Of a stretch of 64,000 nucleotides of DNA, positions 8,237 through 17,456 are shown piece after piece. Each line of letters begins with the position of its first letter. Positions within the stretch are counted from its first letter, which is position 1. Source of the stretch: Sulfurimicrobium sp964384915 (lineage in GTDB: Bacteria > Pseudomonadota > Gammaproteobacteria > Burkholderiales > Sulfuricellaceae); the NCBI GenBank assembly GCA_964384915.1, contig CAYLMA010000001.1, positions 124,001-188,000 on the forward strand, given 5' to 3'. The translations under genes and the position numbers were made by a program. The notes below the pieces were generated by a model. It saw nothing but the letters and a program-made list of their open reading frames with translations, searched no databases and was not told the DNA's origin.

Positions 8237-10933
8237 ATGCCGGGTTTCAGCATCAAGAAAGTCCTGTTACTGCTATTTCTGTTCGGCAATGGCGCCGGGC
8301 TGCTGATTTCCGGAATCGGCTACTGGAGCATGGAACAATCGCGCCAGAACATCACCTGGATAGAAAAGAACAGCCTGCAGCAAATCAATCTGATGTCAAA
8401 GATCCACCAGGATCTGAACATCATGAAACTCTTGCAGGAAAGTCCGCCCCAAACCCAGAACAAGGCTGAGCAACTGGCCTACCTGGCCGAAAGAACCGGG
8501 GAAAACCTGGCCGCACTCCGGCAGAACTGCCAATGCACCCGGAACCGCAGCATCATGACCGGACTGCAGCGCACCTACGCCAAGCTGCTGGACATGCAAA
8601 ACGCCCTCCTGGAACAGGAGAAAACCGCCCGCGGAGAGGCTACGGAACACTTCCATGCGCGGGGGCGGCACTTGTACAAGCAGATAAACACCCTGCTTGA
8701 CGATGCCGCGCAGAACCTCATGCTGCGCACCAACGAGGTCTACAAGGAAAGCATGGACAACTACCACCGCAGCAAGCTGTTTTTGCTGGTTGCCGTGGTA
8801 TGCGCCGGACTGTTTTTCAGCGTGGCCACTATTCTTTCCTGGCGCTTTGTATCCAGCCGGGAAAAGCTGGATGCCGAATTTTTTCGCGAGCAGAAAAAAT
8901 ACCAGGCGCTGTTCGAGACTTCCAACGACGCCATCCTGGTGCTGGATCAACGCGGTTTCGTCAGCTGCAATCCGGCGACACTCAGCATGTTTCACCTCCC
9001 TTCTGCAGAGGCTTTTCGCGCGCTCTCGCCCATGGACATCAGCGCACCCCGGCAGGCCGGCGGCAAGCCTGCAGAGGATGAGATCCGGCGCCGCATCGAA
9101 TTGGCAAGCATTGATCAGACCCAGCATTTCGAATGGCTGTTCCAGCGCCACAATGGCGAAATTTTTCCGGCCAAAACCGTGATGGGCGCGATACAACTGG
9201 ACAACGAGACGCTGATCCAGCTCACCATCCACGACATCACCCAGCAAAAAAATGACGAACTATCCCTGCGGCTTGCGGCGGCGGTGTTCGAAAACTCGCT
9301 CGACGGCATCATCATCACCGATGCAGCGGGAAAAATCCTCGCCGTCAACCGCGTGTTCAGCGAAGTTACAGGTTATGAGCGCGAAGAAGTCCTGGGCCGG
9401 AACCCCAGCTTCCTCAAGTCCGGCAAGCAGGATGAGGCTTTTTATCAAGCCTTCTGGCATTCACTGAAAACCACTGGGCAGTGGCAGGGAGAAATCTGGA
9501 ACAAGCGCAAGAATGGGGAAGTTTTTGCTGAATGGATGCAAATATCCAGCGTCAAAAACGAGGAGGGCGACCCCCTGCATTACATCAGCGTGTTCAGCGA
9601 CATTACCGAGCGCAAGCAGAGTGAAGACAAGATTATCCACCAGGCCTACCACGACGCCCTCACCAACCTGCCCAACCGCGTGCTTTTCAAGGACCGTCTG
9701 GAACAGGCGCTGGCTTTCGCGCAACGCCTCAAGCACCAGAACGTGGCCGTGCTGTTCATGGACCTCGACCGCTTCAAGTTCATCAACGACACCCTCGGCC
9801 ACGACGCCGGCGACCAGTTGCTGCAGGAAGTAGCCGTGCGCCTGCACAACTGCGTACGCGCGAGCGACACCGTCGCCCGCCTGGGCGGCGACGAGTTCAC
9901 CATTCTGCTGCCCGAGGTGGATCACGCGGATGAAGCCATGCTGGTCGCCGCCAAGGTGCTGGCCGCCATGAAGCATCCCTTCACGCTCTCAGGAAAAGAG
10001 CTGTTCGTCACCGTTAGCATCGGCATCAGCATGTACCCCAAGGACGGGGCGGATGTCGACACCCTGATGAAAAATGCAGATGCTGCCATGTACCACGTCA
10101 AGGGGCAGGGGCGCGCCGGCTTCCATCTCTACACCGACGACCTGTCGCTGCAGACCATGCGCCGCCTTGAACTGCAAAACCAGCTCTACAACGCCCTGGA
10201 CCGCAGTGAATTCGTGCTTCACTACCAGCCCCAAATGGATCTTGCCACTGGCGCCATTTATGGCGTCGAGGCCCTGATCCGCTGGCAGCATCCGGCCCTC
10301 GGCCTGGTCCCTCCGTCCGAATTCATCCCGGTGGCGGAAGAAACCGGCCTGATCCAGTCGATTGGCGCATGGGTGCTCGAAGAGGCCTGCTGCCATGGGA
10401 AAGCCTGGCTGGACATGGGGATCGAGCTACAGATTGCTGTCAATCTCTCGGCACGCCAGTTCCAGAAGAAGGACCTGGCCGGGTTGGTGACCCGAACCCT
10501 GCATCTGTGCGGGCTGCCGCCCGAATTGCTGGAACTGGAAATCACCGAAAGCGTGGCGATGGAGAACGCTGAACTTACCATGCGCGCCATGCAATCCCTC
10601 ACCCAGCTTGGCATCCAGACCGCCATCGACGATTTTGGCACGGGTTATTCCTCCCTCAGCCAGCTCAAGAAATTGCCGCTGCACACGCTGAAAATTGACC
10701 GGAGTTTCATTAAGGACCTAATGACCGACAGCGATGATTCCGCGATTGTGACAGCCGTCATCACCATGGCTCACAGCCTGGGGCTCAAGGTGATCGCCGA
10801 AGGCGTGGAAACTGAGGATCAACTGCAACGCCTGCGCGAACTGGGCTGCGAGCGCGCCCAAGGTTATCTTCTCGGACGGCCCATGCCGCCAGGTGAAATC
10901 ACCGCGCTGCTGCAACCCGAAATGCGGGTTTGA
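8237..10933 (+). CDS. Membrane PAS-PAS-GGDEF-EAL protein (c-di-GMP turnover)
   Basis: The 898-residue protein has an N-terminal TM helix (about residues 5-27), a largely helical periplasmic region, a second TM helix (about 176-198), two PAS domains (about 220-335 and 345-465, the second followed by a PAC-like SVFSDITERKQ), a GGDEF domain with canonical GGDEF near residue 550, and an EAL domain with EALIRW near 677, ELEITES, DDFGTGYSSL and VIAEGVE. Both catalytic domains look intact, so it could make or degrade c-di-GMP depending on PAS input. The periplasmic segment contains CQC rather than a heme motif. It follows the previous gene closely and is probably cotranscribed. Confidence 0.93.
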   Translation: MPGFSIKKVLLLLFLFGNGAGLLISGIGYWSMEQSRQNITWIEKNSLQQINLMSKIHQDLNIMKLLQESPPQTQNKAEQLAYLAERTGENLAALRQNCQCTRNRSIMTGLQRTYAKLLDMQNALLEQEKTARGEATEHFHARGRHLYKQINTLLDDAAQNLMLRTNEVYKESMDNYHRSKLFLLVAVVCAGLFFSVATILSWRFVSSREKLDAEFFREQKKYQALFETSNDAILVLDQRGFVSCNPATLSMFHLPSAEAFRALSPMDISAPRQAGGKPAEDEIRRRIELASIDQTQHFEWLFQRHNGEIFPAKTVMGAIQLDNETLIQLTIHDITQQKNDELSLRLAAAVFENSLDGIIITDAAGKILAVNRVFSEVTGYEREEVLGRNPSFLKSGKQDEAFYQAFWHSLKTTGQWQGEIWNKRKNGEVFAEWMQISSVKNEEGDPLHYISVFSDITERKQSEDKIIHQAYHDALTNLPNRVLFKDRLEQALAFAQRLKHQNVAVLFMDLDRFKFINDTLGHDAGDQLLQEVAVRLHNCVRASDTVARLGGDEFTILLPEVDHADEAMLVAAKVLAAMKHPFTLSGKELFVTVSIGISMYPKDGADVDTLMKNADAAMYHVKGQGRAGFHLYTDDLSLQTMRRLELQNQLYNALDRSEFVLHYQPQMDLATGAIYGVEALIRWQHPALGLVPPSEFIPVAEETGLIQSIGAWVLEEACCHGKAWLDMGIELQIAVNLSARQFQKKDLAGLVTRTLHLCGLPPELLELEITESVAMENAELTMRAMQSLTQLGIQTAIDDFGTGYSSLSQLKKLPLHTLKIDRSFIKDLMTDSDDSAIVTAVITMAHSLGLKVIAEGVETEDQLQRLRELGCERAQGYLLGRPMPPGEITALLQPEMRV

Positions 10934-10986
10934 AGCACGGGACGCGGGAGGGGCCGGCAGCTTGGGCAAATTCTTTTACCCACACG

Positions 10987-11014
10987 CTTGAAATGGGAAA
11001 GTCCGTTCCCATAT
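10987..11014 (+). promoter_or_regulatory. Sigma-32-type heat shock promoter before grpE
   Basis: CTTGAAA (10987-10993), a 13-base spacer, then TCCCATAT (11007-11014) closely match the RpoH consensus CTTGAAA-N(11-16)-CCCCATNT. The -10 end lies 28 bases before the grpE ATG. This assignment is by eye. No CIRCE operator overlaps it. Confidence 0.8.
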
Positions 11015-11042
11015 CGCTAGCAGTTGACCAAGGAGCCCGTTG

Positions 11043-11591
11043 ATGCAAGACGAACAGCACACCCCCGAACTGGAACAGAAAGACGGGGTTACGCAAACCC
11101 CGGACGCCAATAATGCCGTGGAAACCATGCCGAGCATGGAAGAACTCCTGAAGCAGGCTGAACTGAACGCCCAGGAACACCACGACGCCTGGCTGCGCGC
11201 CAAGGCCGATGCCGAGAATATCCGCAAGCGCGCCCAGAGCGATGTCGCCAATGCGCACAAATACGCCGTGGAAAATTTCTCCAGCGAGCTGCTGGCGGTC
11301 AAGGACAGCCTCGAAGCGGCTCTGGCCGTGGAAACTGCCACCATCGAGAGCCTCAAGAGCGGCGTCGACCTGACCCTGAAGCAACTGGTTTCCGCCTTCG
11401 AGAAATACAGCATCGCCGAACTCAATCCGGCCGGCGAGAAGTTCGATCCCCACAAGCATCAGGCCATCAGCATGGTGGACAGCGATGCCGAGCCCAATAC
11501 GGTGGTGACGGTATTGCAGAAAGGCTACCAGCTGCACGACCGCATCCTGCGCCCGGCGCTGGTGATGGTTGCAAAAGCCCGCGAAGCCTAA
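11043..11591 (+). CDS. grpE: Nucleotide exchange factor GrpE
   Basis: GrpE releases ADP from DnaK and so drives the chaperone cycle. The 182-residue product has an acidic, disordered N-terminus, a long helical coiled coil with the family signature AWLRAKADAENIRKRAQ, and the C-terminal beta domain ending in YQLHDRILRPALVMVAK. AAGGAG sits seven bases before the ATG at 11043; the TTG one codon upstream is less likely. It is the first gene of a grpE-dnaK-dnaJ series under the sigma-32-type promoter. Confidence 0.97.
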   Translation: MQDEQHTPELEQKDGVTQTPDANNAVETMPSMEELLKQAELNAQEHHDAWLRAKADAENIRKRAQSDVANAHKYAVENFSSELLAVKDSLEAALAVETATIESLKSGVDLTLKQLVSAFEKYSIAELNPAGEKFDPHKHQAISMVDSDAEPNTVVTVLQKGYQLHDRILRPALVMVAKAREA

Positions 11592-11689
11592 GCCGCACAA
11601 AACGTAAGTCGCGCAAAGCGTAAGCCGCAAGAACCGCTTGAAAGCCGCGCACTCAACCCCACTTTAGCTGCAAGGGTTTTTCAGACCCG

Positions 11690-11768
11690 CCGTCATTGCG
11701 AGGAGTGAAGCGACGAAGCAATCTGCACCTTAAAGAAGCGAGATTGCTTCGCTTTGCTCGCAATGACC
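11690..11768. repeat. Imperfect palindrome of the GTCATTGCGAGG type, copy 1
   Basis: The left arm GTCATTGCGAGGAGTGAAGC and the right arm (GCTTTGCTCGCAATGAC, 11752-11767) are near-complements, with an inner AGCAATCT/AGATTGCT pair. It forms a stem of about 35 pairs in the 231-base grpE-dnaK spacer. A diverged second copy lies at 18955-19034. Upstream of it (11592-11640) there are short tandem repeats of the form GCGTAAGCCGCA. Confidence 0.8.
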
Positions 11769-11822
11769 AAGCGGCACACCACAATGAATTTTGAATTTGC
11801 TTAATTAATTTAAGGAACAATC

Positions 11823-13733
<1,911 letters not shown>

Positions 13734-13734
13734 A

Positions 13735-13761
13735 GCGTGAAAAGTGAAAGGTGAAGCGTGA
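13735..13761 (+). repeat. Left heptad array (GTGAA type) next to the four-helix-bundle gene
   Basis: Four GTGA-type units follow the dnaK stop by one base: GTGAAAA, GTGAAAG, GTGAAGC, GTGAGAC. The GTG start codon of the next gene (13758) is the fourth unit. The inverted partner array lies at 14122-14152, directly after the gene. Confidence 0.85.
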
Positions 13762-14114
13762 GACGAAACCACAAGGATCTGCGGGCTTGGCAATCAGCCA
13801 TGCAACTGGTCGAAATGGTTTACCGTCTCACCTCCACTTTCCCCAAAGAGGAGCTATATGGGCTCTCCTCCCAGATGCGTCGAGCCGCAATTTCTGTTCC
13901 TTCCAACATCGCTGAAGGCGCGGCGAGACAGAGCACAAAAGACTTGCTGCGTTTTCTGGTCATCGCCAGCGGCTCGCTTGCGGAACTGGACACACAACTG
14001 GAATTGTCGCTAAACATCGGTTATTGCCAGGACCCATCTTCCGTGCAACTCAAGATTGATGAGGTTTCTGCTTTGACCCACGCACTTATGAAATCACTCA
14101 AGGAACGCGAATGA
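13758..14114 (+). CDS. Four-helix-bundle protein, S23 (23S rRNA intervening sequence) family
   Basis: The 118-residue protein is helical throughout and shows the family pattern: KDLRAWQSAMQLVEMVY at the N-terminus, SSQMRRAAISVPSNIAEG in the middle, then FLVIASGSLAELDTQLEL. The family includes proteins encoded in 23S rRNA intervening sequences and the Avd accessory protein of diversity-generating retroelements; the general cellular role is unknown. The GTG start is chosen because homology begins at once; the next in-frame ATG would cut the first helix. The start codon itself is part of the left heptad array, and the stop is followed within eight bases by the inverted array. No reverse transcriptase or variable repeat is nearby, so a retroelement role is not supported. 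It looks like an insertion into the dnaK-dnaJ spacer. Confidence 0.88.
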   Translation: MRRNHKDLRAWQSAMQLVEMVYRLTSTFPKEELYGLSSQMRRAAISVPSNIAEGAARQSTKDLLRFLVIASGSLAELDTQLELSLNIGYCQDPSSVQLKIDEVSALTHALMKSLKERE

Positions 14115-14121
14115 TGCGCCA

Positions 14122-14152
14122 CATTTCACATTTCACATTTCACGTTTCACAT
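14122..14152 (-). repeat. Right heptad array (inverted) between the four-helix-bundle gene and dnaJ
   Basis: Four units of TTTCACA/TTTCACG run in a row, the reverse complement of the GTGAAAT-type heptads at 13735-13761. The array ends six bases before the dnaJ ATG at 14158, so it occupies the position where a ribosome binding site would be expected; no clear Shine-Dalgarno is visible for dnaJ. Confidence 0.85.
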
Positions 14153-14157
14153 ACAAA

Positions 14158-15288
14158 ATGAGCAAACGCGACTATTACGAAACCCTCGGCGTCAACCGCG
14201 ACGCCTCGGACGATGAGCTCAAGAAAGCCTACCGCAAGCTGGCGATGAAGTACCATCCGGACCGCAATCCGGACAATCCCAAGGCGGAGGAGCACTTCAA
14301 GGAAGCCAAGGAAGCCTACGAGATCCTCACGGACAGCAGCAAGCGCGCAGCTTACGACCAGTACGGCCATGCCGGGGTCGACCCGCAGGCCGGCATGGGC
14401 GGCGCCGGCGGCGCGGGCATGGGCGGGTTCGCCGATGCCTTCGGCGACATCTTCGGCGACATCTTCGGCGGTGGCGGCGGGCGCGGCGGGCGCTCCAACG
14501 TCTACCGCGGCGCGGACCTGCGCTACAACCTCGAAATCTCGCTGGAAGACGCCGCGCGGGGCGCGGAAACCAAGATCCGCATCCCCACCATGGAAAAATG
14601 CGATGCCTGCAACGGCTCCGGCGCAAAACCCGGCACCCAGCCGACCACCTGCACCACCTGCGGCGGCCACGGCCAGGTGCGCATGCAGCAGGGCTTCTTC
14701 TCCATCCAGCAGACCTGCCCGCGCTGCCACGGCAGCGGCAAGATGGTGCAAAGCCCCTGCAGCCCCTGCCAGGGCTCCGGCCGCGTCAAGCAGCACAAGA
14801 CGCTGGTGGTCAAGATTCCATCCGGCGTTGACGAGGGCGACCGCATCCGCCTCTCCGGCGAAGGCGAGGACGGCGTCAACGGCGGCCCGCCCGGCGACCT
14901 CTACGTCGTCATCCAGATCAAGCCGCACGGCGTGTTCCAGCGCGACCACGACGACCTGCATTGCGAAATGCCGATCAGCTTCACCGTTGCCGCGCTGGGT
15001 GGGGAAATCGACATCCCCACCCTGGACGGCCACGCCAAGATCAAGATCCCATCCGAAACCCAGAGCGGCAAGGTCTTCCGCCTGCGCGGCAAGGGCATCA
15101 AGGGCGTGCGCAGCCAGCACCACGGCGACCTGATGTGCCACGTCATCGTGGAAACGCCGGTGAGCCTGACCGAGCGGCAGAAGGAATTGTTGCGCGAACT
15201 GGAGGCCCTCAACCAGGCCGACGGCGACCGCCACAACCCGCGCGCCAAATCGTGGATGGACAAGGTTAAGGCGTTCTTCGGCCCCTGA
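14158..15288 (+). CDS. dnaJ: Molecular chaperone DnaJ (Hsp40)
   Basis: DnaJ delivers substrates to DnaK and stimulates its ATPase. The 376-residue type I protein has an N-terminal J domain with the HPD motif (KYHPDRNPDNP), a Gly/Phe-rich linker (about 75-120), four CxxCxGxG zinc repeats (CDACNGSG, CTTCGGHG, CPRCHGSG, CSPCQGSG, about 145-205), and the C-terminal peptide-binding domains. All zinc cysteines are present. The upstream gap holds an inverted heptad array instead of an obvious ribosome binding site. Confidence 0.98.
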   Translation: MSKRDYYETLGVNRDASDDELKKAYRKLAMKYHPDRNPDNPKAEEHFKEAKEAYEILTDSSKRAAYDQYGHAGVDPQAGMGGAGGAGMGGFADAFGDIFGDIFGGGGGRGGRSNVYRGADLRYNLEISLEDAARGAETKIRIPTMEKCDACNGSGAKPGTQPTTCTTCGGHGQVRMQQGFFSIQQTCPRCHGSGKMVQSPCSPCQGSGRVKQHKTLVVKIPSGVDEGDRIRLSGEGEDGVNGGPPGDLYVVIQIKPHGVFQRDHDDLHCEMPISFTVAALGGEIDIPTLDGHAKIKIPSETQSGKVFRLRGKGIKGVRSQHHGDLMCHVIVETPVSLTERQKELLRELEALNQADGDRHNPRAKSWMDKVKAFFGP

Positions 15289-15302
15289 ATTGATCGTCGA
15301 AA

Positions 15303-15360
15303 AGCCGCTCAAAGCAAACAAGCCGGCCAGAAATAGCCGGCTTGTTTGCTTTGAGCGGCT
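15303..15360 (+). terminator. Perfect 25-bp stem-loop after dnaJ
   Basis: Arms 15303-15327 and 15336-15360 are exact complements with an eight-base loop (CAGAAATA). There is no U-tract after it, so it may act as a transcript end or processing stem rather than a classical terminator. The right arm abuts a MITE-like repeat. Confidence 0.7.
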
Positions 15361-15428
15361 ATTTAATGTTGAAACTTGCAGGTCGGGCTTCAGCCCGACC
15401 TGCAATTGAAATAAATTCTGACCGGATC
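15359..15428. repeat. MITE-like palindromic repeat, copy 1
   Basis: It shares ATTTAATGTT on the left, the core AGGTCGGGCTTCAGCCCGACCT, and TGAAATAAATTCTGACCGGAT on the right with the copy at 18841-18934. The left end is truncated where the 25-bp stem begins; the right end runs on as CCGGATCAATA, the inverse of the TATTGATCCGG seen at the left ends of the other copies. The rest of the spacer up to 15481 shows nothing recognisable. Confidence 0.8.
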
Positions 15429-15481
15429 AATAAGGACACGCAAAATACGTGTAACATAATTGCACTTGGGGATATGTCACC

Positions 15482-15727
15482 ATGAAACAAAATATAACGC
15501 TCGCACTGGACCAGGAAATTCTCAAAGCGGCCCGTGTCTATGCTGCCCAGCAAGGCACCAGCATCAGTGCACTGCTCGCCGATAATTTGCGTGAAAAGGT
15601 AGAGCGGCAGTGCCACTATGAGCAATCCCGGCAGATTGCGCTAGCCCTGCTCGACCAGTCTTGGTCACTCGGCGGCCAGGGAATCGACAACCGCGAGGAA
15701 CTCCATGACCGTTCTGCGCTTCGTTGA
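15482..15727 (+). CDS. VapB-like antitoxin (ribbon-helix-helix type)
   Basis: The 81-residue protein starts with a short strand and two helices of ribbon-helix-helix character (KQNITLALDQEILKAARVYAAQQGTSISALLADNLREK), as in antitoxins of PIN-domain toxins. The C-terminal part should wrap the toxin. It overlaps the toxin gene by 23 bases, a typical coupling. It probably also represses its own promoter, but no operator was identified. Confidence 0.8.
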   Translation: MKQNITLALDQEILKAARVYAAQQGTSISALLADNLREKVERQCHYEQSRQIALALLDQSWSLGGQGIDNREELHDRSALR

Positions 15728-16148
15728 TACCAACATTCTGCTCTACGCTCATGACCGCGATGCGGGAGATAGGCATACGCTCGCCAGACAAATTCTGGTC
15801 GATCTATGGAACGGGGAAAATGGCTGCCTAAGCGTTCAGGTACTGCAGGAGTTTTTCGTCAACGTGACACGGAAAATACCCCAGACGCTGCCAACCGCCG
15901 TTGCGCGTGAAGTCATGCGCACCTATCTTCCATGGGTTCGGGTTTCAAGCGACGGCGAGATGGTGATTCGCGCCTCCGAAATCGCCGATGCCTGGCAAAC
16001 GTCGTTCTGGGACGGGATGATCATCGCCGCGGCTGAACGCTCTGGCGCTTCCGAGCTCTTGAGCGAGGACCTGCATAACGGTCAGCGCATCGCCGGACTG
16101 ATTGTGTTAAACCCATTTCTGTCACCGGCCAAATCAAACCCGGCTTAG
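15705..16148 (+). CDS. PIN-domain ribonuclease toxin, VapC type
   Basis: The 147-residue protein is a PIN domain nuclease. The acidic metal-binding set is complete: Asp8 in RFVDTNILLYA, Glu in VLQEFF (about 49), Asp in FWDGMIIAAAE (about 101), and Asp in LLSEDLHNGQ (about 120). Family members cleave tRNA or rRNA when not held by the antitoxin. The gene sits in a zone of repeats and gene fragments, consistent with acquired DNA. Confidence 0.88.
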   Translation: MTVLRFVDTNILLYAHDRDAGDRHTLARQILVDLWNGENGCLSVQVLQEFFVNVTRKIPQTLPTAVAREVMRTYLPWVRVSSDGEMVIRASEIADAWQTSFWDGMIIAAAERSGASELLSEDLHNGQRIAGLIVLNPFLSPAKSNPA

Positions 16149-16393
16149 TGCTCTACTTTGGCAAACCCAGGGCCTGCGCCTTCGATGCAGCAACGCAGAT
16201 GTGACGTTCAGCGTCACATCCTGACATTGCACAATAGGCATATCCCAGCCATGGTCGTGGGAATGTGGCGCCACAGCCATGATTACCTTGCCATGAGCGC
16301 CTCAACGCAACACCCGGATAATATTTCTTTTTATATATCATTCAATATGTTAATGCAAACAAACCACGCCGGATTGACTTACCCGGCCATGGC
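16149..16393. other. Intergenic stretch before pilA with a small palindrome
   Basis: About 330 bases separate the toxin and pilin genes. At 16198-16220 there is a palindrome, GATGTGACG-N5-CGTCACATC (9-base arms), which could be an operator. Around 16321-16360 the sequence is notably AT-rich. A small open frame at 16158-16430 has no protein-like features. The sigma-54-type site is given separately. Confidence 0.5.
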
Positions 16394-16409
16394 TGGCATG
16401 GACTGTGCT
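16394..16409 (+). promoter_or_regulatory. Sigma-54-type promoter of pilA
   Basis: TGGCAT-GGACT-GTGCT keeps the GG at -24 and GC at -12 with correct spacing, 72 bases before the pilin start. Pilin genes are commonly RpoN/PilR-dependent, and rpoN is encoded at 55364. It matches less well than the site at 48158. Confidence 0.6.
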
Positions 16410-16480
16410 GAACATATCGCAAACACCTGAACCGTGTTTTCAAGTGTCCTGAACCCAAACTGAAACTGAGGAGAAACACC

Positions 16481-16894
16481 ATGAAGAAAGTACAACAAGG
16501 TTTTACCCTGATCGAACTGATGATCGTGGTTGCCATTATCGGCATTCTGGCTGCCGTGGCCCTGCCTGCGTACCAGGATTACACGAACCGAGCAAAGGCA
16601 TCTGAAGTTGTCCTGGCAGCCAGCGGCGCGAGGACTTGCGTGTCTGAAATCAACCAGAGCGCTCCCGACATTACCACAGCAGACTACACTGCCTGCAGCA
16701 ATCCAACCGCAACCAAGTATGTGTCTGGGGTGGTGGTTGACTCCACCGGGGTTATCACTGCAACGGGCAAGATCTTGGCGGCTGGTGATACTGTCGTTAC
16801 TCTCACCCCGAATCCGAAAGCCAATTCGGCCTTCATCACAGATTGGAAATGCGTAGGCACCCCGCTGAAATGGATGCCGGGTAGCTGCAAGTAA
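16481..16894 (+). CDS. pilA: Type IV pilin major subunit, PilA-like
   Basis: The 137-residue prepilin has a six-residue leader ending in Gly7, then FTLIELMIVVAIIGILAAVALPAYQDY, the type III signal and hydrophobic helix. Glu12 (mature position 5), needed for assembly, is present. Two cysteines near the C-terminus (in WKCVGTP and GSCK) likely form the D-loop disulfide; another pair (TCVSE, TACSN) lies in the middle. It should be cleaved and N-methylated by PilD and polymerised by PilB/PilC, all encoded here. A terminator follows. Confidence 0.93.
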   Translation: MKKVQQGFTLIELMIVVAIIGILAAVALPAYQDYTNRAKASEVVLAASGARTCVSEINQSAPDITTADYTACSNPTATKYVSGVVVDSTGVITATGKILAAGDTVVTLTPNPKANSAFITDWKCVGTPLKWMPGSCK

Positions 16895-16932
16895 TTGCAC
16901 AAACAATTCGGGATACAACCCCGATTATTCAG

Positions 16933-16956
16933 AACCCCGCTTCGGCGGGGTTTTTT
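16933..16956 (+). terminator. Rho-independent terminator of pilA
   Basis: AACCCCGC-TTCG-GCGGGGTT followed by a run of T, 38 bases after the pilin stop. Confidence 0.92.
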
Positions 16957-16983
16957 CGTATCAACTGCACGAATGATGCGCAG

Positions 16984-17055
16984 CATGCGACTGCTTCAAC
17001 CTTTCCCGCTCACATGGGTATATATCTGAGTCGTTGAAATATCCGAATGCCCCAG
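16984..17055 (-). pseudogene. Relic of a xerD-like tyrosine recombinase 3' end
   Basis: Read on the minus strand from 17055, the frame encodes LGHSDISTTQIYTHV, identical to residues 269-283 of the intact XerD next door, including the catalytic His and Tyr. One base is then missing, and the reading continues as RERLKQ in another frame, matching RERLKRLHA of XerD. The DNA also aligns well with 17479-17552, in the same orientation. No upstream part of the recombinase remains. It is either a direct duplication of the xerD 3' end or the remnant of a second integrase. Confidence 0.85.
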
Positions 17056-17126
17056 GATCAATGGGGGTTACAGATGGTTGTTTCTATAGGGAAAAGCCAC
17101 GGTTATTTGTGCCGAGGCCGCCATTA

Positions 17127-17456
17127 TCATTCCAACGGATCGATTAGCTCCAGGCCGCAATCCTCGAAGCCCTTGATGTTCCGGGTGGCAACGGCAAATC
17201 CGTGGGCGCGGGCAATGCTCGCAATTTGCCCGTCAGGCAGGGACATGGGATGGCCAATTTCCTTGCGATGCCCCATGATTTCGGCATAGGCACGGGCGGC
17301 AGATGCAGTAAAGTCAAGCACCCTTTCTTCAAACGCTTCTGCAATGAATTGCTCGAAACGGCTTTGCAACTGCCACCGGCGCCGCCGGCCTTCTGGCAAA
17401 ATACGCAGGCCATAGCCGACTTCTGCCAGCATCACGGTGGTAAGGAGAACGGCGCA
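17127..17456 (-). pseudogene. Truncated PIN-domain toxin gene (VapC/FitB type)
   Basis: The open frame from 17435 gives 102 residues with family features: LAEVGYGLRILPEGRRR, RAYAEIMGHRKEIG, and SLPDGQIASIARAHGFAVATRN. The similarity continues upstream without a start codon (AVLLTTV) right up to the xerD stop, which is in the same frame. The first 40 or so residues, including the first catalytic Asp (the VDTN motif), are absent, and so is any antitoxin. A start at 17435 could be used, but the nuclease would lack part of its active site, so it is probably dead. Confidence 0.75.

Noticed and set aside
8237..10933. Heme or metal site in the periplasmic CQC of the large GGDEF-EAL protein
   Set aside because: The sequence lacks the CxxCH pattern.
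13758..14114. Avd protein of a diversity-generating retroelement
   Set aside because: Same fold family, but no reverse transcriptase, template repeat or variable repeat is nearby.
13735..14152. CRISPR-like array
   Set aside because: The GTGAA heptads are contiguous or inverted, with no spacers of uniform length and no cas genes.
14140..15405. Minus-strand open frame of 421 codons opposite dnaJ
   Set aside because: Composition is Ala/Val/Gly-rich repetitive shadow coding; DnaJ motifs are complete on the plus strand.
16158..16430. Small open frame between vapC and pilA
   Set aside because: No ribosome binding site, no family pattern, and it runs over the palindrome and the sigma-54 site.
17127..17456. 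Functional second VapBC system
   Set aside because: The first catalytic Asp and the antitoxin are missing.
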